Positions 50,863-58,086 of a stretch of DNA of 64,000 bases are shown piece after piece (position 1 is the first letter of the stretch; each line of letters starts with the position of its first letter). Location: positions 53,522 to 117,521 of the forward strand of contig NZ_JAJQMN010000014.1 of assembly GCF_028994775.1 (NCBI RefSeq), read 5' to 3'. The position numbers and the translations under genes were made by a program. This stretch comes from Promicromonospora iranensis (GTDB lineage Bacteria; Actinomycetota; Actinomycetes; Actinomycetales; Cellulomonadaceae). The notes beneath the pieces were generated by a model. It did not search any database, was not told the origin of the DNA, and saw nothing but the letters and a program-made list of their open reading frames with translations.

Positions 50863-50940
50863 GAGTTCATCCTCTTCCGTGGTGCGTGAAACGCGAGGGC
50901 TGGTCGTGTCCGGCCGGCCACGGACACCTTCCGACTCGTT

Positions 50941-50986
50941 CTTGACCGGGCGGTCCACCATAAGCATGGTGGACCGAGCGGTCAAG
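50941..50986. promoter_or_regulatory. Double TetR operator in 46-bp near-palindrome
   Basis: Two copies of GACCGnnCGGTC (50944-50955 and 50972-50983) are themselves placed symmetrically, giving 21-bp arms (50941-50961 and 50966-50986) with two mismatched bases and a 4-nt centre. Lies between divergent SDR and TetR starts. Confidence 0.8.
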
Positions 50987-51004
50987 AACCCCTATCCTGG
51001 GGGC

Positions 51005-51628
51005 ATGGCAAGGCCACGGCAGTTCGACGAGGACGCGGTACTGCGGGCCGTGCGCGACCAGTTCTGCGCATCGGGCTACACGGCGACCTCGCTGCAGGAC
51101 CTCATGCGGGTCAGCGGCCTGGGCAAGGGCAGCCTCTACGCCGCCTTCGGGGACAAGCACGAGCTGTTCCTGCGGGTGCTGCGCCAGTACGTCGAGTCAA
51201 TCGACCACACGCTGCACGAGCTGATCGACTCGGCGCCGCGCGCGATCGAGGCGCTGCGCTCCTTCCTGATGATGCCGGTGGGCGACCCCGAGGGCGTGGC
51301 CGCCCGTCGCGGCTGCCTGCTCGCCAACAGCACCACGGAGCTGGCTGCCGCCGACCCCGTCGTCGCCGCCGAAGCGCGACAGGCGTACGAGGGGATGACG
51401 ACCGTGCTCGCCGGCGCCGTGCGCGCCGCGCAGGCCCAGGGTGACCTGAGCACCTCCGCCGATCCGGTCGAAACAGCCCGGGCACTCCTGGCCGCACATC
51501 AAGGCCTGACCTTCATGGGTCGCACGGGGATGGACGTCGAAACACTCGCGGCGACGGCCCGTTCGCTCGCGGCCCAGCTCCTGCCCACCGCTGCGGATCG
51601 TCACGGGAGCCGAGACCAGGCCCACTGA
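51005..51628 (+). CDS. TetR family transcriptional regulator
   Basis: 207 residues. Helix-turn-helix at ~10-50 (VLRAVRDQFCASGYTATSLQDLMRVSGLGKGSLYAAFGDKHELFLRVL). C-terminal domain with GCLLANSTTELAAADPVVAAEA, typical of the YvdT/AcrR-like group using GACCGnnCGGTC operators. ATG 51005 lies 6 bp after TATCCT, so the transcript may be leaderless. Presumably autoregulated and repressing the divergent SDR. Ends 25 bp from the convergent sigma-like gene. Confidence 0.9.
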   Translation: MARPRQFDEDAVLRAVRDQFCASGYTATSLQDLMRVSGLGKGSLYAAFGDKHELFLRVLRQYVESIDHTLHELIDSAPRAIEALRSFLMMPVGDPEGVAARRGCLLANSTTELAAADPVVAAEARQAYEGMTTVLAGAVRAAQAQGDLSTSADPVETARALLAAHQGLTFMGRTGMDVETLAATARSLAAQLLPTAADRHGSRDQAH

Positions 51629-51653
51629 CCACGATCTGGCGACAGGCGCGTCA

Positions 51654-52196
51654 CTATCGACCCAGCGTGTCCGGGCCAGCGACCAGCCAGACCTGCCTGA
51701 CCGATTCCTTCAGCACCTCCGCGGCGAGGAAGCCGACAGTGAGCTGGTCGTACCGTCCGATGAGCCAGGGCACTCGATCGACGAACGTCAGCTCCAGCGC
51801 CGGTGGGTCGTCGCCCACGATGTCGTTCAGGAGGGCTGCGACCTCCCACGATCCATGGACAGGTATACGCAGGCGCCGTGAGTCCGGGCCGCCGTCCGTG
51901 AAGATCTCGACGTCGGACGACAGAAGTTCGGCAACGGCTCCTCGGTCCCCCTCAAGCCATGCCGACCGCAGACGCCTGAGTGCTCTGATCGGCTCTGTCA
52001 CTGTCGTGGCACGGTCGCGACGCAGCCTCGCGCGAGCGGAGGCGAGCAACCCCGGCAGGTCGCCTTCTGAGCAACCCACGAACCTTGCCACGAAGCGTGT
52101 GTCGTGAGGGAAGGCGCCGTGCAGGATCAGTGCGGCGGTCTCCCGGGGCTCGATTGACTGCATCGCGGCACGTATCACGTACTCAAGGATCGCCAT
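51654..52196 (-). CDS. Truncated sigma-like protein: region 4 remnant plus SnoaL-like domain
   Basis: 180 residues. The C-terminal ~110 residues (RALRRLRSAWLEGDRGAVAELLSSDVEIFTDGGPDSRRL...) look like the SnoaL-like domain fused to ECF41 sigma factors, including the D-V-x-x-x-x-D-G-G core. The N-terminal ~60 residues (SIEPRETAALILHGAFPHDTRFVARFVGCSEGDLPGLLASARARLRRD) resemble sigma region 4. Region 2, needed for RNA polymerase and -10 binding, is absent, so it cannot act as a normal sigma factor. ATG 52196 with GAGGCGG upstream. May be a regulator derived from an ECF41 gene, or decaying. Confidence 0.65.
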   Translation of the reverse strand: MAILEYVIRAAMQSIEPRETAALILHGAFPHDTRFVARFVGCSEGDLPGLLASARARLRRDRATTVTEPIRALRRLRSAWLEGDRGAVAELLSSDVEIFTDGGPDSRRLRIPVHGSWEVAALLNDIVGDDPPALELTFVDRVPWLIGRYDQLTVGFLAAEVLKESVRQVWLVAGPDTLGR

Positions 52197-52294
52197 GTCG
52201 CCGCCTCGTTCCAGGGACGGCCCACAGTGCGTTCGTCCGTCGCGCTGACGTCCTGCCGCGGACTCGTGGCCGCCAGCTCCTCCGCCGGGGGCGG

Positions 52295-52732
52295 TCATGA
52301 TTTTGCCGGCGAACCCACGTCGACCGTGGCGCCTGCCGCGCGTCGGTCCCTGGCAGCGGTGAGCAGGATGACGCCTATCCCCAGGAGCGCGACAACTCCG
52401 TTGGCGATGTTCAGCGCGATCGCCTCGCCGAGGGTGAAGTTCTTGAGGTTGTTCAGGTGAAAGAAGAAGTGCGGCACGGCGAAGATCGAGTAGGCGAGCG
52501 CGGCGGGGACCACGAAGTGGGCCTTCGGCCGGACCATGGCGATCCCGAGCAGCAGGGCGATGCCAAGGGTGGCGCCGCCGAAGTCGCTCGCGTAGTGCTC
52601 ACTGAACGGTGGCGTCAGGTCCGCCGTCGGGAAATGGGTGTAGAAGGTCTCCGGCGAGATGAGGTTCCACCCTCCGACGATCAGCTCGTCCAGGAACAGC
52701 ACAGCCAGTGCAATGCGGATGATCAACGTCAC
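52295..52732 (-). CDS. Small integral membrane protein, unknown function
   Basis: 145 residues, four hydrophobic segments (IIRIALAVLFLDELIVGGWNL, FGGATLGIALLLGIAMV, FVVPAALAYSIFAVPHFFFH, ALNIANGVVALLGIGVILL). HFFFHLNN in the third is notable. No family recognised with confidence. GTG 52732 has GAGGAG ten bases upstream. Divergent from the copper operon across a long hairpin. Confidence 0.7.
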   Translation of the reverse strand: MTLIIRIALAVLFLDELIVGGWNLISPETFYTHFPTADLTPPFSEHYASDFGGATLGIALLLGIAMVRPKAHFVVPAALAYSIFAVPHFFFHLNNLKNFTLGEAIALNIANGVVALLGIGVILLTAARDRRAAGATVDVGSPAKS

Positions 52733-52821
52733 AGTTCAAGGCTCCTCAGTTGGCCTGTCTCACACGCGCATCACCGAGATGGCGCCGTCTTCGGCGTCTC
52801 CGGGGCGCGGGCTTGCATCGA

Positions 52822-52886
52822 AGACCACGCAGCGGCCGCGATTCGTGACAGAGCGGGTGTCACGAACCGAGGCCGCTGCGTGGTCT
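52822..52886. repeat. 29-bp near-perfect inverted repeat in divergent promoter
   Basis: Arms 52822-52850 and 52858-52886 pair with two mismatches around a 7-nt loop (GAGCGGG). It ends 61 bp before the CopC start and lies 90 bp from the divergent membrane-protein start. Confidence 0.75.
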
Positions 52887-52947
52887 GAGTTGGGAAACGT
52901 GCCGCCGCTGCGGCTCACAACAACAGCCACCCACGGGAGATGGATCG

Positions 52948-53526
52948 ATGAGCGAGCGGATACCTGTCGGGCTCGGCCTGCTCACGCTCATCGCCCTGTC
53001 AGTTCCACTGCTGGGGGCGGTACCGGCCTCGGCGCACTCGTCCGTCGCCTCGGCGCGACCGTCGTACAACCAGGCCCTCGACCGACCGCCGTCCTCGGTG
53101 GTGATCGCATTCACGTCCGAGATCCATACGGACGCCGTCACCACGACCGTCGTGGTCGAGGACGAGGACGACCACGACTGGACCGACGGCGTCCTGGAAA
53201 TCACCACGACGGGGGTCGCCCAAGCCGTCGACCCGGAGATGCCCGACGGGCGATACCAGGTGCGCTGGAGCGTGGTGTCCGCCGACGGCGCCCCGCTCGA
53301 GGGGAGCTACCGGTTCACCGTCGGTGGCGTCCAGCCCGAGCCGAACCCCCTGAACGTCCCGTTGACCGGGACCCGATCGGAGTGGTTCCGAGCCGTGACC
53401 CACGCGCTGGTGGGCGCGTTGCTCGGCCTGACCGCCTACGCCCTCTGGGCGACGTATCACCGCAAGCCGCCCACCGGCCCGGCACCCTCAAACGCCCCAC
53501 CTACGAACAACGAGGACAACCCATGA
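52948..53526 (+). CDS. copC: CopC-domain copper-resistance protein
   Basis: 192 residues. Signal peptide ending PASA, so the mature chain would begin with His (HSSVASARPSYNQALDRPPSSVVIAFTSEI), the usual Cu(II) ligand of CopC. The domain ends at RYQVRWSVVSADGAPLEGSYRFTV, then a membrane helix (VTHALVGALLGLTAYALWATY) anchors it facing outward. ATG 52948 has GGGAGATGG upstream. Overlaps the next gene by ATGA. Binds copper for transfer or detoxification with the PCu(A)C partner. Confidence 0.92.
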   Translation: MSERIPVGLGLLTLIALSVPLLGAVPASAHSSVASARPSYNQALDRPPSSVVIAFTSEIHTDAVTTTVVVEDEDDHDWTDGVLEITTTGVAQAVDPEMPDGRYQVRWSVVSADGAPLEGSYRFTVGGVQPEPNPLNVPLTGTRSEWFRAVTHALVGALLGLTAYALWATYHRKPPTGPAPSNAPPTNNEDNP

Positions 53527-54047
53527 CTATCAGAGCCCTGGTCGCTGCTCTCGGGCTGACCGCGCTTCTTGTCGTCCTGAGCGCTTGCGGCAGCCCGTCC
53601 GAGGCCGCCTCCCCGACCGAAGGCCAGGCCCAGCCGATGCAGGCCGACACCGTCCAGGCCAAAGACCTGTGGGTCAAGGCCGTCGACAGCGGAATGAGTG
53701 CCGGCTTCGGCACCCTGACGAACACCGGATCCTCCGACGTCGTACTCACTTCCGCTGCGTCGATCATCTCCAGCGACATGGAACTGCACGTGACCGGCCC
53801 CGACGAGGACGGGCAGATGGTGATGTCGCCCCAGGAAGGTGGCTTCATCATCGCTCCGGGCGACACGCTGGTGCTCGAGCCAGGTGGCGACCACATCATG
53901 TTCATGGATGTCCGGGAGCCGGTCGGTCCGGGCGACACGGTCGACCTGACGCTCACCTTCGAGGACGGATCGGCAGTGGACGTCACCGCCCCGGCCAAGG
54001 ACTTCACCGGCGGGGACGAGGAGTACGTGCCCGGGACCCACGAATGA
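53523..54047 (+). CDS. PCu(A)C-type copper chaperone lipoprotein
   Basis: 174 residues. Lipobox LSAC. Copper-binding motif visible: MELHVTGPDEDGQMVM and DHIMFMDV, i.e. H-x(n)-M ... H-x-M as in PCu(A)C proteins, which deliver Cu(I) to cytochrome oxidase or handle external copper. A Ser/Ala/Gln-rich linker lies between lipobox and domain. ATGA overlap with copC before it and with the DyP gene after it, giving a three-gene translationally coupled operon. Confidence 0.92.
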   Translation: MTIRALVAALGLTALLVVLSACGSPSEAASPTEGQAQPMQADTVQAKDLWVKAVDSGMSAGFGTLTNTGSSDVVLTSAASIISSDMELHVTGPDEDGQMVMSPQEGGFIIAPGDTLVLEPGGDHIMFMDVREPVGPGDTVDLTLTFEDGSAVDVTAPAKDFTGGDEEYVPGTHE

Positions 54048-55288
54048 GACAGGCGGCGGACAGCGCCGTCTCACGGCGCGGCTTTCTGATGGGCGGCGCC
54101 GCTGCCGGCATCGGCGCGATGGGCGGCGTGAGCCTCAGCCTGCTCACCGAACCGCACGCGCCCGATGCCACAGCTGCCGAGGCCCCACTGACGACACCAC
54201 CCACCGCGGCGACGCCGGAGGGCGACCCGCGGGTCGCCTTCCACGGCCGGCACCAGCCCGGGATCTCCACACCGCCCCAGGCCGCCATCACCTATGTCGC
54301 GCTCGACCTGGACGAGACCACCGATCGCGCCGCCCTGCGCCGGCTGTTGCAGCTGCTGTCGGACGACGCGGACCGGCTGATGCGGGGGGAACCGGCCCTG
54401 GCCGACCTCGAACCCGAGCTGGCCGCTCCCGCGGCGGCCCTGACGGTGACCTTCGGTTTCGGACCGGAGCTGGTCCGACGCGCTGCGGGCGACTCCGCAG
54501 TCCCCGAGTGGCTGCGTCCCTTGCCACGATTCGCGATAGACCAGCTCGAACCCGGGTGGTCAGACGGTGACCTCCTGCTGCAGGTCGGATCCGACGATTC
54601 CCTGACGCTGGCGCACGCCGTCCGCGTTCTGCTCAAGGATTCTCGCGCCTTCGCTCGGCCGCGATGGACGCAGAACGGCTTCCGCAGGCCGCCCACCACA
54701 GGGACGATCGGAACCAGGAACCACTTCGGTCAGGTCGACGGGACCAGCAACCCCGTACCGGGAACCGCAGACTTCGACGCCGCCGTCTGGACCCATGACG
54801 GCCCCGACTGGCTGGCCGACGGTACGAGCCTGGTGCTACGGCGCATCCGGATGGACATCGCCGGGTGGGACAAGATCGACCGTCATTCCCGCGAGCAGTC
54901 GGTCGGGCGGTCCCTTGCCACCGGCGCGCCGCTGACCGGCGCCACCGAGATCGATGACCCAGATCTCGACGCGGTCGGCCCTACCGGGTTTCCCGTCATC
55001 CACGACTTGGCGCACGTGCGACGCGCCCGCGTGAACGCACCCGAGCACCGCATCTTTCGACGTGCGTACAACTACGCGGAAGGCCCCGACAGCTCGTCCC
55101 CCGGCCAGCTGTTCGCCTCCTACCAGGCCGACGTCGACCGCCAGTTCGTGCCCATCCAGGAACGCCTGTCCGCAGCCGACCTGCTCAACCAGTGGACAAC
55201 GCCTATCGGGTCAGGCGTCTACGCCCTGCCCGGGGGTTGCCGACCTGGCGGCTACGTAGGCGAACCGCTCTTCGCCGTGGGCATCTGA
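54044..55288 (+). CDS. Tat-exported DyP-type haem peroxidase
   Basis: 414 residues. Twin-arginine signal VSRRGFLMGGAAAGIGAMGG. Dye-decolorising peroxidase fold: distal motif GQVDGTSNP (G-x-x-D-G) carrying the catalytic Asp, haem-ligand region DLAHVRRARVNAPEHRIFRRAYNY, and C-terminal LFASYQADVDRQFVPIQERL. Uses H2O2 to oxidise a substrate outside the membrane; in EfeB-like homologues it handles iron/haem, here its coupling to CopC and PCu(A)C suggests a role in copper or oxidative stress. Starts ATGA over the PCu(A)C stop. Confidence 0.92.
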   Translation: MRQAADSAVSRRGFLMGGAAAGIGAMGGVSLSLLTEPHAPDATAAEAPLTTPPTAATPEGDPRVAFHGRHQPGISTPPQAAITYVALDLDETTDRAALRRLLQLLSDDADRLMRGEPALADLEPELAAPAAALTVTFGFGPELVRRAAGDSAVPEWLRPLPRFAIDQLEPGWSDGDLLLQVGSDDSLTLAHAVRVLLKDSRAFARPRWTQNGFRRPPTTGTIGTRNHFGQVDGTSNPVPGTADFDAAVWTHDGPDWLADGTSLVLRRIRMDIAGWDKIDRHSREQSVGRSLATGAPLTGATEIDDPDLDAVGPTGFPVIHDLAHVRRARVNAPEHRIFRRAYNYAEGPDSSSPGQLFASYQADVDRQFVPIQERLSAADLLNQWTTPIGSGVYALPGGCRPGGYVGEPLFAVGI

Positions 55289-55378
55289 GCGCGCACCGCT
55301 ATGCAGAACATGTCCACCGACCGCAGACTCGTCAGTTACCGGCACCGCCGGGAAGCTGACACGACGGAAAGGGCGACG

Positions 55379-56248
55379 GTGTCACAACTGAGCCAGGCGG
55401 CCGACGTATTCGAGGGCCACCGGCGGCGCCTGTTCGGCATCGCGTACCGCATGCTCGGCACAGTGGCTGACGCCGAGGACGTCGTCCAGGACGCGTGGCT
55501 GCGCTGGCAGGGGATCGACCGGTCAGTGGTCCTCAACACGGAGGCGTTCCTGGTCACCACCACCACCCGGCTGTCGATCAACGCCGCGACGTCTGCCAGG
55601 GCACGCCGGGAGACCTACATCGGCCCGTGGCTTCCAGAGCCTGTTCCGTCGGGCGACGACCCGTCGCTGGGGGCCGAGCGTACCGAGGCGCTCAGCGTCG
55701 CCATGCTGACCCTCATGGAGCGCCTCTCGCCGAACGAACGAGCCGTGTACGTGCTACGTGAGGCGTTCGACTACCCCTTCCGGCAGATCGCCGAGGTCCT
55801 CGACACCACCGAGGCCAACGCCCGGCAGCTCGCCCGGCGCGCCCGCGACCACCTGGCGGGCGAACGGCGGGCGCCCGCCCGGCCGCAGGAGATATCCCGC
55901 CTGCTGGACGCGTTCCTGTCGGCGGCTCGCTCGGGCAACCTCGACGCGCTCGAACAGCTCCTCGCGAAGGACGTCGTCAGCGTCTCCGACGGTGGAGGCA
56001 AGGTGACCGCGGCCCGGCATCCGGTGACCGGCCGTGATCACGTGGCTCGTTTCCTGCTCGGCGCCCTGCGCCAGTTCGGTCAGGACGCGGCGTTCGAGAT
56101 CGTCGATGCCAACGGCGGCTCCGGCCTCGTCATCACGCGGGGTAGCGAGGTGCTGTGCCTGGCCACCGTCAGCGTCGGCGCCGACGGAATCAATGGCATC
56201 TACCTGGTCCGCAACCCCGACAAGCTGGGGATGCGGCAATCCTTCTGA
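55379..56248 (+). CDS. ECF41-type sigma factor with C-terminal SnoaL-like domain (copy 1)
   Basis: 289 residues. Region 2 (FEGHRRRLFGIAYRMLGTVADAEDVVQDAWLRW), region 4 (LSPNERAVYVLREAFDYPFRQIAEVLDTTEANARQLARRARDHL) and SnoaL-like C-terminal domain (FLSAARSGNLDALEQLLAKDVVSVSDGGGKV). WLPEP linker and NPDKL at the end are ECF41 signatures. In this group the fused domain replaces an anti-sigma factor. GTG 55379 has GGAAAGGG upstream; ATG 55301 is in frame but lacks a ribosome site. Converges with the NmrA-like reductase, 14 bp between stops. Confidence 0.9.
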   Translation: MSQLSQAADVFEGHRRRLFGIAYRMLGTVADAEDVVQDAWLRWQGIDRSVVLNTEAFLVTTTTRLSINAATSARARRETYIGPWLPEPVPSGDDPSLGAERTEALSVAMLTLMERLSPNERAVYVLREAFDYPFRQIAEVLDTTEANARQLARRARDHLAGERRAPARPQEISRLLDAFLSAARSGNLDALEQLLAKDVVSVSDGGGKVTAARHPVTGRDHVARFLLGALRQFGQDAAFEIVDANGGSGLVITRGSEVLCLATVSVGADGINGIYLVRNPDKLGMRQSF

Positions 56249-56262
56249 ACCGCCAGGCCTCA

Positions 56263-57006
56263 TCATGCGACGTGGTCGAGCCATACCTCGAAGGACTGCC
56301 GACTCTTCCGCGCACCCGGAGCGGGCAGGAACGTGCCGTTGCGCATGCCGCGCCCCCAGGCTCCGGGGAGGAACACCTCCAGCACCGGGCGGGGCCGGCC
56401 GGTCGCGCGCAGGTAGCGGCGGACCATGTCGCTCACCCGTTCTTCGCGCGGGCCCGCGAGGTCTCGCACCAGCCCCCGAGGAGCACCCAGCGTGATGCTC
56501 ACCAGCTCGGCCGCGACCTCGGCCGCGGCGATCGGCTGCGCCCGCATCGGCGGAACGACCCGGATCGGTCCGATGCGGTAGTTGTCAACGAGGAACTCGG
56601 TGAGCTCGTGGAACTGAGCGACGCGCAGCAGCGACCAACCACCCGGTTCTGCCATGATCATCCTCTCCTGAGCGGCCTTGCCCTCGTAGTAGGAGGCGCC
56701 GACCTTCTCCGCACCGATCACGGAGAGCGCGACGTGGTGGCCCACGCCGGCCTCGCGCTCGGCTGCGAGCAGGTTGCGGGTGACGGTCTCGAAGAACCTC
56801 GTCGACCTCTTGGGCGACGCGGTGCTCGTCGACGAGACGTCGACGACGGCCTCGACGCCCTGGAGCGCGTCGGCCAGGTGGGTGCCGTCGAGCAGGTCGA
56901 CACCGGAAGCGCGGGTCAGCACGACCGGTTCGTGTCCTGCCGCACGCAGCTGATCCACGACGTGACGTCCGACGGTGCCGCTGCCACCGGCGACGGCCAC
57001 CCTCAT
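56263..57006 (-). CDS. NmrA-like NAD(P)-binding protein
   Basis: About 247 residues, atypical SDR. Rossmann loop VAVAGGSGTVGRHVVDQLRAAGH (G-x-x-G-x-x-G), then VDVSSTSTASPKRSTRFFETVTRNLLAA and ALSVIGAEKVGASYYEGKAAQERMI. Usual Y-x-x-x-K of classical SDRs is YYEGK here. Start is uncertain: ATG 57006 gives the family-like opening MRVAVAGGSGT; ATG 57027 adds seven residues; neither has a strong ribosome site. ECF41 sigma genes are typically found beside such reductase/epimerase genes, so it is the probable target of one of the two flanking sigma factors. Confidence 0.8.
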   Translation of the reverse strand: MRVAVAGGSGTVGRHVVDQLRAAGHEPVVLTRASGVDLLDGTHLADALQGVEAVVDVSSTSTASPKRSTRFFETVTRNLLAAEREAGVGHHVALSVIGAEKVGASYYEGKAAQERMIMAEPGGWSLLRVAQFHELTEFLVDNYRIGPIRVVPPMRAQPIAAAEVAAELVSITLGAPRGLVRDLAGPREERVSDMVRRYLRATGRPRPVLEVFLPGAWGRGMRNGTFLPAPGARKSRQSFEVWLDHVA

Positions 57007-57117
57007 CTCTCGGAAGGGAATGTCCATGCCTAGAAAGACGACGCGGCCCCCTGGGATGTCAGGCGTCACCCTGACCTCGTGTCTCGCTGTCCCCTCGTCT
57101 CCGGGAAGGAAGCTGCG

Positions 57118-58011
57118 ATGACCGATGACGAACCGGCCATCGCCCAGGCACTCGCCGAACGGCGGTATCTGATGACGCTCGCGTTCCGGATGCTCGGCAC
57201 GGTCGCCGAGGCCGAGGACGCCGTCCAGGAGACCTACGTGCGCTGGTGGCGCCTGGGCAGGGTGGAACGTGCGGCCGTCCAGGCGCCGCACTTCTGGCTG
57301 CAGCGCGTCACGAGCCGCATCTGCCTGGACATGCTCGGCTCGGCGCGCGCCCGACGCGAGGAGTACGTGGGGCCCTGGTTGCCCGAGCCCGTGCCGTCCC
57401 GGGTGTTCGCACGCCCCGACCCGGACCCGGCCGACCAGGTCACGCTCGACGACTCGGTGAGCTCCGCGCTGCTGGTCGTGCTCGAGACGATGACGCCCGC
57501 CGAACGGGTCGCCTTCGTGCTGCACGACGTGTTCGCGGTCCCGTTCGACGAGATCGCGGCAACTGTGGGCCGCACCCCAGGTGCCTGCCGGCAGCTGGCC
57601 TCCTCTGCCCGGCACCGCGTCGAGCGGTCCCGGGACCGGCGTGCGACGCGGCGCGAGCACGACGACGCCGTGCGGGCCTTCGCCTCGGCCGCGCGGAACG
57701 GGGACGTCAAGGCGCTGATCGCGGCCCTCGACCCCGACGTCGTCCTGCGGTCCGACGGCGGCGGGATCGTCACCGCGGCCCGCAACCCCATCGTCGGCGC
57801 CGAACGGGTGGCCCGGTTCATAGCGGGCGTCGTGCACAAGTACCCCGGCCGCGAGGTGCTGGAGCAGGAGACACACGACGGGCTCGGCTTTGCGGTCCGG
57901 GACGAGGGCCACGTCCTCGGCGTCGTCACTCTCGACGTCTTCGACGGGGTGGTGAGGGACGTGCGAATGGTGCTGAACCCGGAGAAGCTCTCGCTCTGGA
58001 ACACCCCCTAG
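57118..58011 (+). CDS. ECF41-type sigma factor with C-terminal SnoaL-like domain (copy 2)
   Basis: 297 residues. Region 2 (RRYLMTLAFRMLGTVAEAEDAVQETYVRWW), WLPEP linker, region 4 (MTPAERVAFVLHDVFAVPFDEIAATVGRTPGACRQLASSARHRV), and SnoaL-like domain with VVLRSDGGGIVTAARNPI and a NPEKL tail. Homologous to the copy at 55379 but not a recent duplicate. ATG 57118 has GGAAGGA upstream. Divergent from the NmrA-like gene with ~110 bp shared promoter. Hairpin terminator follows. Confidence 0.92.
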   Translation: MTDDEPAIAQALAERRYLMTLAFRMLGTVAEAEDAVQETYVRWWRLGRVERAAVQAPHFWLQRVTSRICLDMLGSARARREEYVGPWLPEPVPSRVFARPDPDPADQVTLDDSVSSALLVVLETMTPAERVAFVLHDVFAVPFDEIAATVGRTPGACRQLASSARHRVERSRDRRATRREHDDAVRAFASAARNGDVKALIAALDPDVVLRSDGGGIVTAARNPIVGAERVARFIAGVVHKYPGREVLEQETHDGLGFAVRDEGHVLGVVTLDVFDGVVRDVRMVLNPEKLSLWNTP

Positions 58012-58030
58012 TGTCCTGACTACGCGGCTG

Positions 58031-58068
58031 GGGGCCGGGGTGCGCCTGGACGAGCGCACCCCGGCCCC
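58031..58068. terminator. Bidirectional terminator hairpin
   Basis: Perfect 15-bp GC-rich arms (58031-58045 and 58054-58068) with an 8-nt loop between the convergent sigma gene (+) and the secreted isomerase-fold gene (-). Confidence 0.75.
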
Positions 58069-58086
58069 GGCTGCGGACCTTCCCGG

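Noticed and set aside
51654..52196. Full ECF41 sigma factor
   Set aside because: No region 2 can be found in any frame upstream, so it was annotated as a sigma-like remnant instead.
55380..55409. TGTCACA followed by a CGTA at about ECF41 promoter spacing
   Set aside because: It coincides with the GTG start and first codons of the ECF41 gene itself, no downstream start would give a complete sigma domain, and the -10 is imperfect; most likely chance.
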